Of a stretch of 64,000 bases of DNA, positions 38,335-47,839 are shown one piece after another; the first letter of the stretch is position 1; the number at the start of each line of letters is the position of its first letter. The notes beneath the pieces are model-generated. The model saw nothing but the letters and a program-made list of their open reading frames with translations. It made no database searches and had not been told where the DNA came from. The stretch spans positions 124,001 to 188,000 of the forward strand of contig NZ_CP117811.1 in assembly GCF_028728065.1 (NCBI RefSeq), written 5' to 3'. Origin of the DNA: Lentisphaera profundi (GTDB taxonomy: Bacteria > Verrucomicrobiota > Lentisphaeria > Lentisphaerales > Lentisphaeraceae). The position numbers were made by a program, and so were the translations under genes.

Positions 38335-39045
38335 TTATTCTACCGGAACAAAAAAGTGATTAGCACCCGAAGTATTTCCGGCCCAGCGCATTTTTTTGCA
38401 CCATGAAACATGCCCGTCAGCATATAAACCATTCGCCCCCTCAGGAAATCCGTTTGCAAAGGATGTCAGAGAGGGATTATTAGGATAAGGAGTCCATGAA
38501 GTGCCCCCTATAGAATGATTCGCGCGCCATTTGTTGTTCCATTGGTAAGCCAGATCACTCATTAAGATGTCCGCTGATCCGTTCGCAGTTATTTTCACGG
38601 ACGTGTCTTCCACTTTGTTGTGGCCAGGATAGTAGTTATAATTACCGCGGGGCTTATTCCCAGTATTTCTCGGATCATCAATGGGGAGAGAGGTCGGTAC
38701 GGACGGGCACATCCATACGGAAAAACTGTCACTTAAATAGGGTCCTAATAAGGTTCGAAGGTCACTATAGTTTTTATAATAATCCGGGGAATAGTCTTGG
38801 ATGGCCTTGGGCATTGTACCCTTGTGGTCGTTAGCATATGAAATTACGGCTATTCCGCACTGTTTAAAGTTACTAGTGCAGACAGCACGCCTGGCTGTTT
38901 TTCTGGCTTTTCCTAAAAGCGGCAAGAGGAAGCTCGCCAGAATGGCGATGATGGCAATCGCTACCATGAGTTCGATCAGAGTAAAACCTTGTTTGATCCC
39001 TACTTTAGAGTTCCCTAAAGTACTCGGCGATGATTTTTTCTTCAT
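38335..39045 (-). CDS. Type II pseudopilin-like protein (prepilin cleavage/methylation motif)
   Basis: A 236-aa protein from the ATG at 39045 (an ORF start at 39093 would add 16 residues inside the leader). It has a basic leader, then the prepilin peptidase signature G-F-T-L-I-E-L followed by the hydrophobic helix MVAIAIIAILASFLLPLL, and a C-terminal FPEGANGLYADGHVSWCKK, the DGHV motif common to such proteins in Lentisphaerota. It sits in front of glycan-degradation genes rather than a secretion operon, as is common in this phylum. A shared ECF-type promoter is upstream. Its role is unknown; it may be a surface or glycan-binding filament subunit. Confidence 0.85.
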   Translation of the reverse strand: MKKKSSPSTLGNSKVGIKQGFTLIELMVAIAIIAILASFLLPLLGKARKTARRAVCTSNFKQCGIAVISYANDHKGTMPKAIQDYSPDYYKNYSDLRTLLGPYLSDSFSVWMCPSVPTSLPIDDPRNTGNKPRGNYNYYPGHNKVEDTSVKITANGSADILMSDLAYQWNNKWRANHSIGGTSWTPYPNNPSLTSFANGFPEGANGLYADGHVSWCKKMRWAGNTSGANHFFVPVE

Positions 39046-39090
39046 AAGACATTCCTTGATTAAGTATAGTTTTTCAGAATCTTTCTGAAG

Positions 39091-39121
39091 CATTTACCAA
39101 GTAGCCCGAGTGGAAGTGACA
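39091..39121 (-). promoter_or_regulatory. ECF-type promoter P2 upstream of the pseudopilin operon
   Basis: On the minus strand: TGTCACTT, 15 bases, GGTAAATG. It is 46 bases before the pseudopilin ATG. It has the same two elements and spacing as P1, P3 and P4. Confidence 0.7.
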
Positions 39122-39232
39122 GCCAACTTAATTAAATGACAAAATTTTAACTAAATAATACAATTTTTTTTCGCGTGGCTAAAATTAAGCATGGGTGATC
39201 GGTAGGGATTATTCATAATTTTGAATCTAAAA

Positions 39233-39275
39233 ACCTATAAATACCTTCGGTGAGCGGAGAGCCTCCGCGGGCGGA
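39233..39275 (+). repeat. Short family C tail repeat
   Basis: ATAAATACCTTCGGTGAGCGGAGAGCC and then TCCGCGGGCGG. The same kind of tail is seen near 30790 and 45940. Confidence 0.5.
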
Positions 39276-39407
39276 ATGAAAATATTTGCGATGGGCGCAA
39301 GAATCTGCACAAGGCCTGAAATTTTCTTGCAAATTTTTCAAGGGTGATTATCGTATCAATTACGGATAGTTAGCGGATATAGTAGGTATTATCATATCAA
39401 CTGCGGA

Positions 39408-39660
39408 TAAAAATTATTGGCCCGTACGGTAGTATCTCGAGCGAGGTTTGGGGCGGAGCCCCAGATATTTTTATCGCCTGTGTGGCAGCACCCCTCCGGT
39501 GGCCGAGGGGCCCTACTGAAAAAGGTAGCAGCAGGTATAAAACCCCTTAGGTTCTCTCGCATTAGGGCCAGCCCCGAACCCTGTGAGGGATGCCTCCATC
39601 AACGGGTAATTAAAAACCTTATTGTGGCAGTTTTGCTTAATGCCAAGCAGGAGCTCGGCG
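39408..39660 (+). repeat. Dispersed GC-rich intergenic repeat, family C (copy 3)
   Basis: The stretch has GGCCCGTACGGTAGTATCTC, GGTTTGGGGCGGAGCCCC, CGCCTGTGTGGCAGCACCCC and GGTGGCCGAGGGGCCCTAC. The order differs from the other copies: the TGTGTGGCAGCACC part lies after, not before, the GGCGGAGCCCC part, so the copy is rearranged. No gene is present in 39122-39668. Confidence 0.65.
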
Positions 39661-39668
39661 TTCCCCGC

Positions 39669-42041
39669 TTAATAAATGGGCTTTAGGTATTCGGCGACTT
39701 TCCTTGACTTGATTTTGTCTACTGTGCCGATAAGAACGGGATTCTGTTTGTCCGATACTTTGAGCAGGGCGTCCTTGCTTTTTACACTGAATTGAACGGG
39801 TTTTGAACTATCCAATTCTGCTTTAATCGTGAATCCTAAGGCTTCGAGCTCGCCATTTTTCATGCTGAGTACCTTTGGAGCCGTGGCCGCATCACCCATC
39901 TGAATAATAGTGAGAAAGCGGGTCTGTTTTGATTTATTTACAGTATCATAGCGTGCTCTGGAAGGCTGCTCTTTCCAAAAAGGCGTCACATATTTGTCGC
40001 TGAATGAATGCTCCAATTTGGAGTCAGAGAAAACCTGCAAGTCACCTCTACTTTTTGTGCTCATCACGCTGAATACACCATCTTTCGATAAGGAGCTTGT
40101 TTTAAGACGACTATTGAAAGTAAGTGCGAAGTCAGCTTTTTCTTTAGCTTCAACTACATCATAGACCACAAGCAGATTAGGGCGACAGAGCGCGACGTGA
40201 CGGTCGTATTTGCTCAGTGGTGACTCAGGAAGATAACCATAGCCGAATTTCCCCCTGAGGTGTTCATCGGCTGTTTCATCAATCTTACCATAAGCCTGAG
40301 CGGCATCACCACAAGCGTAGGCGATCTGATCATTATCCGCAAAGTGCTTGATCCAAGCAAAATAATGCATTCCAAAGCCCTGACTCCGGCCGTTTACCAG
40401 CATCCCGTTATGGGCACGGGTATGACGATAATCAGTGTAAATATGTGGACTTGAGAAACCGGCTTTGTAGTTGCCGGTATTATAGAATAATTTCAGACCC
40501 TTATAGGAGATATTAAAGCAATTCTGACTGCTGGTCATGTGTCCGACACCACCGCCATAGGGGCTTGATTTTAAGTATACAACGGTGTTTTCCTTAGGAT
40601 TATTTATATCAGAATGAAGCGCTGCGATTCCGACACCTCTGAAAACGGCTGCGCCCGGTATATATTGGGGCCTAGGAGCGTCCATCCAGTCTTCGCGAAC
40701 TTTATTTTGTTGTATGTAGTCCATCTCCGAAATCCATATATTATTAAATTTCTGCTGCTCTCTAAGGGTCCAGGCGGCGAGGGGATTATCTTTGATTTGA
40801 CGGAAAAGTAAGTTGTGTTCCATGCCGTACATCGTTCTATTTCTCTTTTCTGCCTTATCACCAAAACCGGGAACAACTCCTCCGAATCCGGAACAGTAGC
40901 TCAGGTAATCTGACGTGCTTTTGTACCAGGGCAGACTTTCATAGAGATTGATACCGCCAAGTAGCAAGTCCTTGGGGACATTCATGAGTGTGACGCCGTT
41001 TACATGAAAATACCCTTGACCATTCGCCCAGCCGCCATCACTTGGACCGACAATCGGGAATTTTGACATGGCTAGATTATAGGCGTATTCCAAATGTTCG
41101 TGAGTTTCAGGATGATCATGAGCCATCACCATAGCGGTGCGCAGGTAGCCAAACATCGACATCTGCCAGAAATGATTATCCAAGGCACGCGCCTCCAAGT
41201 CACCTCTCATTCGTGTGTGGAAATCCAAGACTAACATGGCTTTCTCTTTAAACATTTTGTGTGTATCAGCATCGTGGTAGTGATAAAAGGCATCGTACAT
41301 GCCTGCAAGTTGGCCCATCACCCTTACGGCAAGGAATTTGTGACCCGGCTTAAGTTTTTCTAAAGCAATTTTAAAAAATTCGGCTCCTTTTTTAGCAAAT
41401 TCTTCATCACCCGTCAGGTAATACCCTTCTTGCATCAAGTTAATTAAGGGATTTTTTCTTCTAATCAATGATACGTAATTGGCCGTGTAGGGATGCTTTG
41501 CAGCTCTTACCCTGAATTCTTCGACACTCTCCCCTGCGAGGTTGATACGTGGATGTGCTTTCGGGATTGCCTCGAGAAAATTTTTAAAGGATTTTATCTG
41601 TTTAGTATATGAGCTATCATCTACTTTGAATGAATGGGTTTCAGACCATTCGCCCCAGCTAGAGTTATCCTTTTGTTTTTGATGGCGCCAGTACCAGCGA
41701 CCATTATTCAATGGCTCATGATGATTGTATATAGCCCAGGGCTTGGCTTCTGATAAGGTGGTTTTTCCGGGGGGAAAGGTACTATCTGAACTCAACTCTA
41801 TGCGGTAAGTCTTGCCTCGCTCTGCAGGCCAATAGAGTGGTTGTGGGTTGCAGTAAACAAGTTCACCTTGTGATGGTCGAGCTTCTTGCAAGCGTCCCGT
41901 ATGAAGAGCTTTTTGCTTATAGGTGCTTAGCATTTCGGGGGCTGTTTTTTTTATTTGAGATGAATTAGCTAGATCTTTGGACTGACTATATCCAGACAGC
42001 AGTACTAAGTAAAAAAGTGGAGCTAGAAGGTAGTGGCGCAT
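39669..42041 (-). CDS. DUF4962/heparinase II/III-like protein, second copy
   Basis: A 790-aa protein from the ATG at 42041 (a TTG at 42047 is two codons upstream; AAGGAA lies before). It has a signal peptide and the same architecture as 31688-34270: an N-terminal domain with PLYWPAERGKTYRIELSSDS, the toroid (RALDNHFWQMSMFGYLRTAM) and the beta domain with GHMTSSQNCFNISYKGLKLF. In the second copy the expected second His of GHMHANNN is absent (GHMTSSQN). It is likely a secreted polysaccharide lyase or a relative that has lost activity. An ECF-type promoter motif precedes it. It is a paralogue, not a recent duplicate: identity is moderate. Confidence 0.8.
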   Translation of the reverse strand: MRHYLLAPLFYLVLLSGYSQSKDLANSSQIKKTAPEMLSTYKQKALHTGRLQEARPSQGELVYCNPQPLYWPAERGKTYRIELSSDSTFPPGKTTLSEAKPWAIYNHHEPLNNGRWYWRHQKQKDNSSWGEWSETHSFKVDDSSYTKQIKSFKNFLEAIPKAHPRINLAGESVEEFRVRAAKHPYTANYVSLIRRKNPLINLMQEGYYLTGDEEFAKKGAEFFKIALEKLKPGHKFLAVRVMGQLAGMYDAFYHYHDADTHKMFKEKAMLVLDFHTRMRGDLEARALDNHFWQMSMFGYLRTAMVMAHDHPETHEHLEYAYNLAMSKFPIVGPSDGGWANGQGYFHVNGVTLMNVPKDLLLGGINLYESLPWYKSTSDYLSYCSGFGGVVPGFGDKAEKRNRTMYGMEHNLLFRQIKDNPLAAWTLREQQKFNNIWISEMDYIQQNKVREDWMDAPRPQYIPGAAVFRGVGIAALHSDINNPKENTVVYLKSSPYGGGVGHMTSSQNCFNISYKGLKLFYNTGNYKAGFSSPHIYTDYRHTRAHNGMLVNGRSQGFGMHYFAWIKHFADNDQIAYACGDAAQAYGKIDETADEHLRGKFGYGYLPESPLSKYDRHVALCRPNLLVVYDVVEAKEKADFALTFNSRLKTSSLSKDGVFSVMSTKSRGDLQVFSDSKLEHSFSDKYVTPFWKEQPSRARYDTVNKSKQTRFLTIIQMGDAATAPKVLSMKNGELEALGFTIKAELDSSKPVQFSVKSKDALLKVSDKQNPVLIGTVDKIKSRKVAEYLKPIY

Positions 42042-42084
42042 AAGCAATTCCTTAAAAGGGGGCTGAGATTAATGATTTCTGCGT

Positions 42085-42115
42085 CATTTACCAAAGCCAG
42101 CAAGTGGAAGTGACA
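42085..42115 (-). promoter_or_regulatory. ECF-type promoter P3 upstream of the second heparinase-like gene
   Basis: On the minus strand: TGTCACTT, 15 bases, GGTAAATG, 44 bases before the ATG at 42041. P2 and P3 share the -10-like and -35-like elements exactly, but the spacer differs. Confidence 0.7.
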
Positions 42116-42247
42116 TGGAAAGAAAAAAAATCATAAAAATAAGAAGAGGATTTCAAGAAAGGAAGAGCGAGATACCGCCGCATGGATCAGTGCTTTTTAT
42201 CTGCCTATCGAGCAAGATTCCTAACCACGGGATGAGGGCTTTGCTGA

Positions 42248-44194
42248 TTATTGGATGATGCCTGAAGCTTTGAATTTCCTCAGCAGGCGAATGTCCTTAG
42301 TCGTCGGGTACAGTTCTTCAGATAGCTCTAAGGATTCTAAGCTAGGATAATCATCCAAAGTACTTAAATGGATGAGCTTTAAATCATTCATAATGAGATT
42401 TTTTACTTTGAAATCTTGAAGAGACCTAAGATCATAAATGATTGTTTTAGATATATTGAGCGTCTCAATTTCAAGGCCCTTTAAAGGCATTAGACCTCGG
42501 ACTAGGGTATCGGAGATATCTAAGACTTTGATTTTTTTCATGCCCCTCAAAGCATCTAAACCTCTTAAGAAACTGCCGTGTAAGTGAAGTTCTTCAATCG
42601 GCAGATTGATAAAGGGGGATAAGCGAGCGAAGTCCTTACCAGCTGAAAAAATTATTTTATTATTGACGACGCGAAGCTCGTAGTCTGTTATATTGGGGTT
42701 GAGGACTTTAATTGATTTCTCTAGAAAGCTGCGATAGTTTTCAATATTGGTGTAGTTCCGATTTTTCAAGGAAAAAACTTTGTCAATGATTCCTGGGTAA
42801 TGCGCCTTATCAAGAGCTTGGATTTTTTGAAAAAAATACTCTTCAGTACTTGCTTGGTTCAAACTCTGAAGATGTTTTATGAGCTCAATGAATCGCTGCT
42901 CGCGTGCGGGTGCTTGTTGGCAGTGCAGGAGCGCCAGAGGCAAATTATTCTCCAAAAAATAAAGTTGGGCCAAAAGCCAATGAGTATTAGCATTGCCACC
43001 ATAGGACAAGGCAAGATCTGTATTTAGTTTTGTATTGGTAAAATCAAAGTGTTTATAAGCCTTTAGAGCTAGATCGTTATGGTAAGGAACCGCCTTCTCC
43101 GCAATAGCTTTATTTTTAATTTTGACTAATTCAATTTTATGTGAATAGACTAAGCTGACAATAGAGATGACAAATAGTGCAGATATCAGTATTGAACAGA
43201 TCTTCCTATTTCTTTTGAAGTAGAGTTTAGCAATTTCTATAGGGCTGGGCTGGTCGGCTTTGGGCGAGCGATCATCTAGAAAAAGGTCAATGTCATGAAT
43301 GAGTTCGTCTACGGATTGGTAGCGTTCAGAAAGCTCGAGTTGCATGGCTTTTTGGCAGATCGCCATCAAAGGTTTTTGAAAACGAGCGCGAGTCATTATG
43401 CTTCCCGTGGCAAGCTTATCGAGAACTTCCTTGGTAGCTTTCCCTTCAAAAGGGGCTTTTAAAGCCATGGCATGGAAGAGCGTGGCACCCAAAGAATAGA
43501 TATCGGAACTCAAACTTAGACTTTCATTACGTAAACGCTCTGGCGCGATGTAGCCGATGGTGCCCAGGACTTTGTTTTGATAGAATTCTGAAATATTATC
43601 AAGCTCTTGAGCAATGCCCCAATCACAGACTTGCACGGAGCCATACTCACCAATGATGATATTATCTGGCTTTATATCTAAATGGATAACTCCTTTTGAA
43701 TGAGCGTAGGAAATGGCATGGCAGACCATTTTGAAAATATTTAATAAGCTACGGTAATCATATTTTTTTACAGAGTCGTCATTAGCTTCATCTAAGTGAT
43801 GTAAAATACTTCCTAGGCTCTCGCCTTTTACATATTTCATACTGCAAAATGGGAGCTCGTTTTCATCTAGGGCAAGTTCATAAACGGGAACGATATTGGG
43901 GTGTGCGACGAGCGCTAAAATTCTAATTTCTTTTAAAAAGGCACACAAAAATTCATCGCTAGATTTTTCTGTTAGGGGTTTGGCGATGGCCACATCTCGA
44001 TCAATAACTTTATCATAATGTAGAGTAATGTTTTTCATCGCTCCTTGGCCAATGGAGCTTAGGAATTTATATCTCTGCTTAAAATCCATCGGAGCAATAG
44101 ACTGCAAGTCTTGCTTATTATCTGAAGTACGCTCATCCAAGGCTTCTTGGAAAATGTTGTACATACTCTGGCTGATTTTATTTTTCTCAGGCAT
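42248..44194 (-). CDS. Membrane-anchored Ser/Thr protein kinase with leucine-rich C-terminus, WNK-like lysine placement (second copy)
   Basis: A 648-aa paralogue of the kinase at 17010-19142. The kinase domain is at about 42-315 with catalytic loop HLDIKPDN (Asp173), DWG (Asp191) and GTIGYIAPERLR. The glycine loop is SIGQGAMKNI with Lys54, and the beta-3 strand is VAIAKPL, so the normal lysine position is Ala71. Lys72 is next to it and could also take the role. A membrane segment lies at about 338-353 (ICSILISALFVISIVSLV), then a TPR-like part and leucine-rich repeats (for example LPIEELHLHGSFLRGLDALR). It lies in the polysaccharide locus and may be a regulator of it, which is only inferred. 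Confidence 0.85.
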   Translation of the reverse strand: MPEKNKISQSMYNIFQEALDERTSDNKQDLQSIAPMDFKQRYKFLSSIGQGAMKNITLHYDKVIDRDVAIAKPLTEKSSDEFLCAFLKEIRILALVAHPNIVPVYELALDENELPFCSMKYVKGESLGSILHHLDEANDDSVKKYDYRSLLNIFKMVCHAISYAHSKGVIHLDIKPDNIIIGEYGSVQVCDWGIAQELDNISEFYQNKVLGTIGYIAPERLRNESLSLSSDIYSLGATLFHAMALKAPFEGKATKEVLDKLATGSIMTRARFQKPLMAICQKAMQLELSERYQSVDELIHDIDLFLDDRSPKADQPSPIEIAKLYFKRNRKICSILISALFVISIVSLVYSHKIELVKIKNKAIAEKAVPYHNDLALKAYKHFDFTNTKLNTDLALSYGGNANTHWLLAQLYFLENNLPLALLHCQQAPAREQRFIELIKHLQSLNQASTEEYFFQKIQALDKAHYPGIIDKVFSLKNRNYTNIENYRSFLEKSIKVLNPNITDYELRVVNNKIIFSAGKDFARLSPFINLPIEELHLHGSFLRGLDALRGMKKIKVLDISDTLVRGLMPLKGLEIETLNISKTIIYDLRSLQDFKVKNLIMNDLKLIHLSTLDDYPSLESLELSEELYPTTKDIRLLRKFKASGIIQ

Positions 44195-44538
44195 TTATAT
44201 TCTCATTAAAAGCTCGTATTAGCATAAAATTCAAGAACTTGATCGAGTGTGTTTTATCAATAGAAGGGCAATTAGCGGAGTGACAAAAAATTTATTATGA
44301 AAAAATGATTTATTGTATAAAAAGCAAAATAAATATCTGAACTAGAACATGTTTTAATTATACGAGCTCGTATAAGCCGTCTTTTTAGAAAGTCTATTCA
44401 GATGAGCATCAACTAAAAGATACTGAAAATAGTCTCATTTCTCATCGGATGATTTACAGTCCTACAGGCGACTAAAGAAGAATCGTAGCAATACGCTCTA
44501 TGCAGTCAAAAAAACCGAAAGTGGATTGGTGAAGTAAA

Positions 44539-45233
44539 TTATTGATCCTGCATAGTGTGAGCGATACCTTTATGCAGGTAGGCCACATGGCCATCGACAA
44601 AACTATACTGAAAGTAATCCAGGTATTTATGCTGTGATGCACCCGAATAACTAGTGATTCTTCTGAGCACTGAGTAGCTAAATTGACTGCGTCGATTATC
44701 ATTACTGAATCGCTCACCGAGTAGGATGACACTGGCGGGATCAGAGAAAGTACTGACCTGATGACTAACACCTGGATTAGTGTATTGATCTCCGCTACTA
44801 CCCGCACCAGTTAAGTTATTGATATCACTTGTACGGTAACTACTATCACTACTGCCGCCGTTAAGGGCATAAGAACGTCCGACGTAAATACCGTAGTCGC
44901 TAGTATCGGAAGGACAGAGCATGGTTCTATCACCAAGAATGGAAGCTGGAGCTTCTGCGACTTTAAATTTTTTCTGATTTTTTGTGTATCAGTTAAATCA
45001 TAATTGATTTGATCGTCCCAGGTGACCTTTTTTTCAGCAGCAGGAGGGAAATGCGAGTCATTATCATCGGTAAAAATCCAAGCGCGCATGGATAGCTGCT
45101 TTAAATTACTCGTGCAGACGGCTTGTTTAGCTGTTTTTCGGGCTTTGCCTAAAACTGGGAGTAAGAAACTAGCCAAAATTGCAATAATGGCAATGACTAC
45201 TAAAAGTTCAATTAAGGTAAACTTATTTTTCAT
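44539..45233 (-). pseudogene. Frameshifted pseudopilin-like gene
   Basis: The 5' part (from the ATG at 45233) codes for the prepilin signature [20 protein letters not shown] and KQAVCTSNLKQLSMRA. Near 44968-44983 the frame shifts. In the next frame the protein continues with KVAEAPASILGDRTMLCPSD and ends with the typical YSFVDGHVAYLHKG. Two runs of six A (minus strand) lie at the break; one more A in either run would restore a single frame of about 230 aa. It is thus one inactivated gene, or a sequencing error, or a slippage-controlled gene. It has an ECF-type promoter upstream. GAGGCCAG precedes the ATG. Confidence 0.8.
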
Positions 45234-45295
45234 TCTGGCCTCACTTTATAAATTGGGACTGATAGATTTATTCGATAATGTATATCCGTATATTG

Positions 45296-45326
45296 CTATT
45301 ACCGAAGGATTTCTTTAGATGTGACA
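45296..45326 (-). promoter_or_regulatory. ECF-type promoter P4 upstream of the frameshifted pseudopilin gene
   Basis: On the minus strand: TGTCACAT, 15 bases, GGTAATAG, 63 bases before the ATG at 45233. The -35-like element differs from the other three in one base (TGTCACAT for TGTCACTT), and the spacing is identical. Confidence 0.65.
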
Positions 45327-45501
45327 TCAAAAAGTTTTTTAATTCGTAGAAAGCTGAATCCGTGAACTACATTTAGTTAATCAGCTTGCTCTTTCATACC
45401 TCGTTGATTGACAGCTTTTTCAAAAAATCTAGGTGTGCTACCACACAGGCAACTCTATTTTCTTTCACCCGCGAGGGTCTCCTAATGGGTGAGAACTTAA
45501 A

Positions 45502-45586
45502 CACATGCCGAAGGTATGTAGTAGGGTAGCCACCGGATTTATCCGGTGGGTATTGTTAAAAAATGATATTCATGCCGAAGGTATGA
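45502..45586 (+). repeat. 85-bp repeat, family D (copy 2, identical to 30478-30562)
   Basis: Identical over 85 bases to the copy at 30478-30562, including the CCACCGGA-TTTA-TCCGGTGG palindrome and the two CATGCCGAAGGTATG ends. The following bases differ. It is intergenic. Confidence 0.9.
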
Positions 45587-45699
45587 AGGAAACGCTCTGC
45601 AGCGTACCTTCGGCACGCACGATTCTGTTATTCAAACACCACGGACTTAGGTCCATGGCTACTTTCCTAAGCTCTTCGAGCTCAAATAATTAATGAAGT

Positions 45700-45960
45700 G
45701 ATAAAATATATGGGGCTCCGCACCAGTCGCCGGGTCAAGGGGTGCTGCCACACAGGCGGATAAAAAGCATTTGCCCATACGGCAGTATCTTGGTGGGAGT
45801 GTGAGGGACTCGTCCCTCATTTAGTCAAACTTGGGGCTCCGCCCCAGTATAAATACCTCCGGTGGCCGAGGAGCCCTCGGGGCCTTACTAAAAAAGCTAT
45901 GCAGCACGTATAAATACTCTTAAGTTCCCACTCATTAGGAGAGCCTCCGCGGGCGGGCTA
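45700..45960 (+). repeat. Dispersed GC-rich intergenic repeat, family C (copy 4, extended)
   Basis: The stretch has GGTGCTGCCACACAGGCGG, CCCATACGGCAGTATCTTGG, CTTGGGGCTCCGCCCCAG, GGTGGCCGAGGAGCCCTCGG and the tail TTCCCACTCATTAGGAGAG. It is the longest copy, with an inserted GTGAGGGACTCGTCCCTCAT hairpin. The rest of the 45240-46144 gap has no recognisable gene. Confidence 0.7.
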
Positions 45961-46144
45961 GCTTCGCAAAATTCCTTAAAAATCCCAAGGCTAGTCGCTG
46001 CGCTCCTATGCTTAATTTTAGTTGAACAGAGTAATCGTGAATCTTTAAACATAGAGGAATTTGAGTGCAGAGGACAAAGATTGACTGCTCTGACTTGTTT
46101 TTATGGGTGAAATAAGTTTTAATTTAAGAACAAGAGGATTTTTT

Positions 46145-47788
46145 ATGAAGAATTTTTATGGCCTAGTTATTTATTTGTGTGCATGCTTTAGCATTCTCGG
46201 AGCGGAAAAACCCAATATCATTGTTTTGCTGACGGATGATCAGCGTTATGATACGCTGGGCTGCATGGGCAATGATCAGGTGAAAACTCCACATATTGAT
46301 AAACTCAGTGCGCGCGGGATCACGTTTGATGCTCACTACACAAATACGCCCATTTGTTTGGGGAGTCGGGCAAGTCTGATGACGGGCATGTATGAGTATA
46401 CCAATGGCTGTAATTTTTCTCATGGTAATTTAAGTAAAGAATTATGGAATGAAGTGGCTTATCCTGTGATCTTAAGACGCAATGGATATTTCACTGGCTT
46501 CATAGGAAAATTTGGTTTTCCTGTAGATGCAAAAAATTACCACGAGTATGAATCACTGCCGATTGAAGACTTTGATCGTTGGTATGGTTGGACGGGCCAA
46601 GGTTATTTTGAAACGGCCAAGAATAAGTATATGGAGAAATTTGCGGCTGATTATCCACACGTCACCATGGCGACTGCCGTGGCAGCTTGTGAGTTTATTG
46701 ATGAAGCCCAAAAGCAGGAGAAGCCCTTCTGCCTTTCACTAAGTTTCAAAGCTTCACATAAACCTTTCTCACCAGATCCGACTTACGATGATGTCTACAA
46801 AGATACCGTTTGGAACAAGCGAGCCAATTACGATGAAGCAGGTGCGCGCAAGCTGCCTCCACAAGCTAAATTGGGACGTCAATATTTGACCATAAGGGAT
46901 TTTAAGCCAGAAAATTATCAAGAATCAATGCGTAAATACAATCAACTGATTTACGGAATCGATCAGGCAGTGGGGCGCATCACGGCGAAGTTGGAAGCTA
47001 GCGGTCTCAGTAAAAATACGGTAATCATTTATGCGACGGATAATGGCTATAGCTGTGGATCGCACGGTTTTAGTGGAAAAGTTCTTCCCTATGAAGGGCC
47101 CTCACGTGGCCCAATGATCATCATGGATCCACGTAGTGATCAAGCGGGGAATCGCGCACCGGGTGTGACGGGTAATATTGATATACACCCCACGGTTTGT
47201 GAACTTGCAGGGATTGCGATTCCCGCAAAAATTAATGGTAAGAGCCTGGTTCCAGTACTCGGAAATAGTGAAGCCCGAGTACGTGAAGCGATGCCAGTAT
47301 TTAATTTTTGGGGTTCGGCGGCCACTCATGAGATGACCATGATTACCGAGAAGTTTAAGTATATTTACTGGTACCACGAGGGTGATGGTATGCTAGCGGC
47401 CGAAGAACTCTACGATAGGCAGAATGATGCGGTGGAGATGAATAACCTAGTGACGAATCCGGAAATGGAACCCCAATTGGAGAAAATGCGTGAGCTCTTT
47501 GATGCACAGGTACAGCACCTACGCGATCATGCGATGCCCGATCGTAATTATACTGAGTACGGCAAGTTACTCGATCGTAGCCTGGCTTGGGAGGAAAAAA
47601 AGAATCACGTTCAAAAAACTTTCGCCAAAGGCTATGAGCAAATGAAAGATATTGCCGCTAATGGTCAAACGAAAAAGCCTAAAAAAGACAAGGCTGAAAA
47701 GTCAAAGAAAAGTAAAGACGGCAAGCCGCGCGTTCGCAAGCCCAAAGATCAGCGTAAGCCAAAGGAGGAAAAGGCTAAAGAGGCTTAA
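46145..47788 (+). CDS. Secreted sulfatase with lysine-rich tail, CLGSR active-site variant
   Basis: A 547-aa sulfatase from the ATG at 46145 (an ORF start at 46103 adds 14 residues and has no signal-peptide fit). Signal peptide about 1-20, metal-binding start PNIIVLLTDDQRYDTLG (Asp31, Asp32), formylglycine motif C-L-G-S-R with Cys71 (the usual proline is Gly), and distal site YATDNGYSCGSHGFSGK. The C-terminal about 40 residues are very rich in Lys, Pro and Glu. The enzyme may act on sulfated polysaccharide; the tail may bind polyanions. It is a single-gene unit after a repeat-rich gap. Confidence 0.87.
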   Translation: MKNFYGLVIYLCACFSILGAEKPNIIVLLTDDQRYDTLGCMGNDQVKTPHIDKLSARGITFDAHYTNTPICLGSRASLMTGMYEYTNGCNFSHGNLSKELWNEVAYPVILRRNGYFTGFIGKFGFPVDAKNYHEYESLPIEDFDRWYGWTGQGYFETAKNKYMEKFAADYPHVTMATAVAACEFIDEAQKQEKPFCLSLSFKASHKPFSPDPTYDDVYKDTVWNKRANYDEAGARKLPPQAKLGRQYLTIRDFKPENYQESMRKYNQLIYGIDQAVGRITAKLEASGLSKNTVIIYATDNGYSCGSHGFSGKVLPYEGPSRGPMIIMDPRSDQAGNRAPGVTGNIDIHPTVCELAGIAIPAKINGKSLVPVLGNSEARVREAMPVFNFWGSAATHEMTMITEKFKYIYWYHEGDGMLAAEELYDRQNDAVEMNNLVTNPEMEPQLEKMRELFDAQVQHLRDHAMPDRNYTEYGKLLDRSLAWEEKKNHVQKTFAKGYEQMKDIAANGQTKKPKKDKAEKSKKSKDGKPRVRKPKDQRKPKEEKAKEA

Positions 47789-47839
47789 TACCCTTCTTCG
47801 AGAATCAAAATCAGCTGCAAGTGAATTTAAGCCAGAGAT

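Noticed and set aside
44194-44284. A TGTCACTCC element upstream of the second kinase gene as a fifth ECF promoter
   Set aside because: The first element is similar, but 15 bases later the sequence is TATTG, not GGTAA. The spacing and second box do not match.
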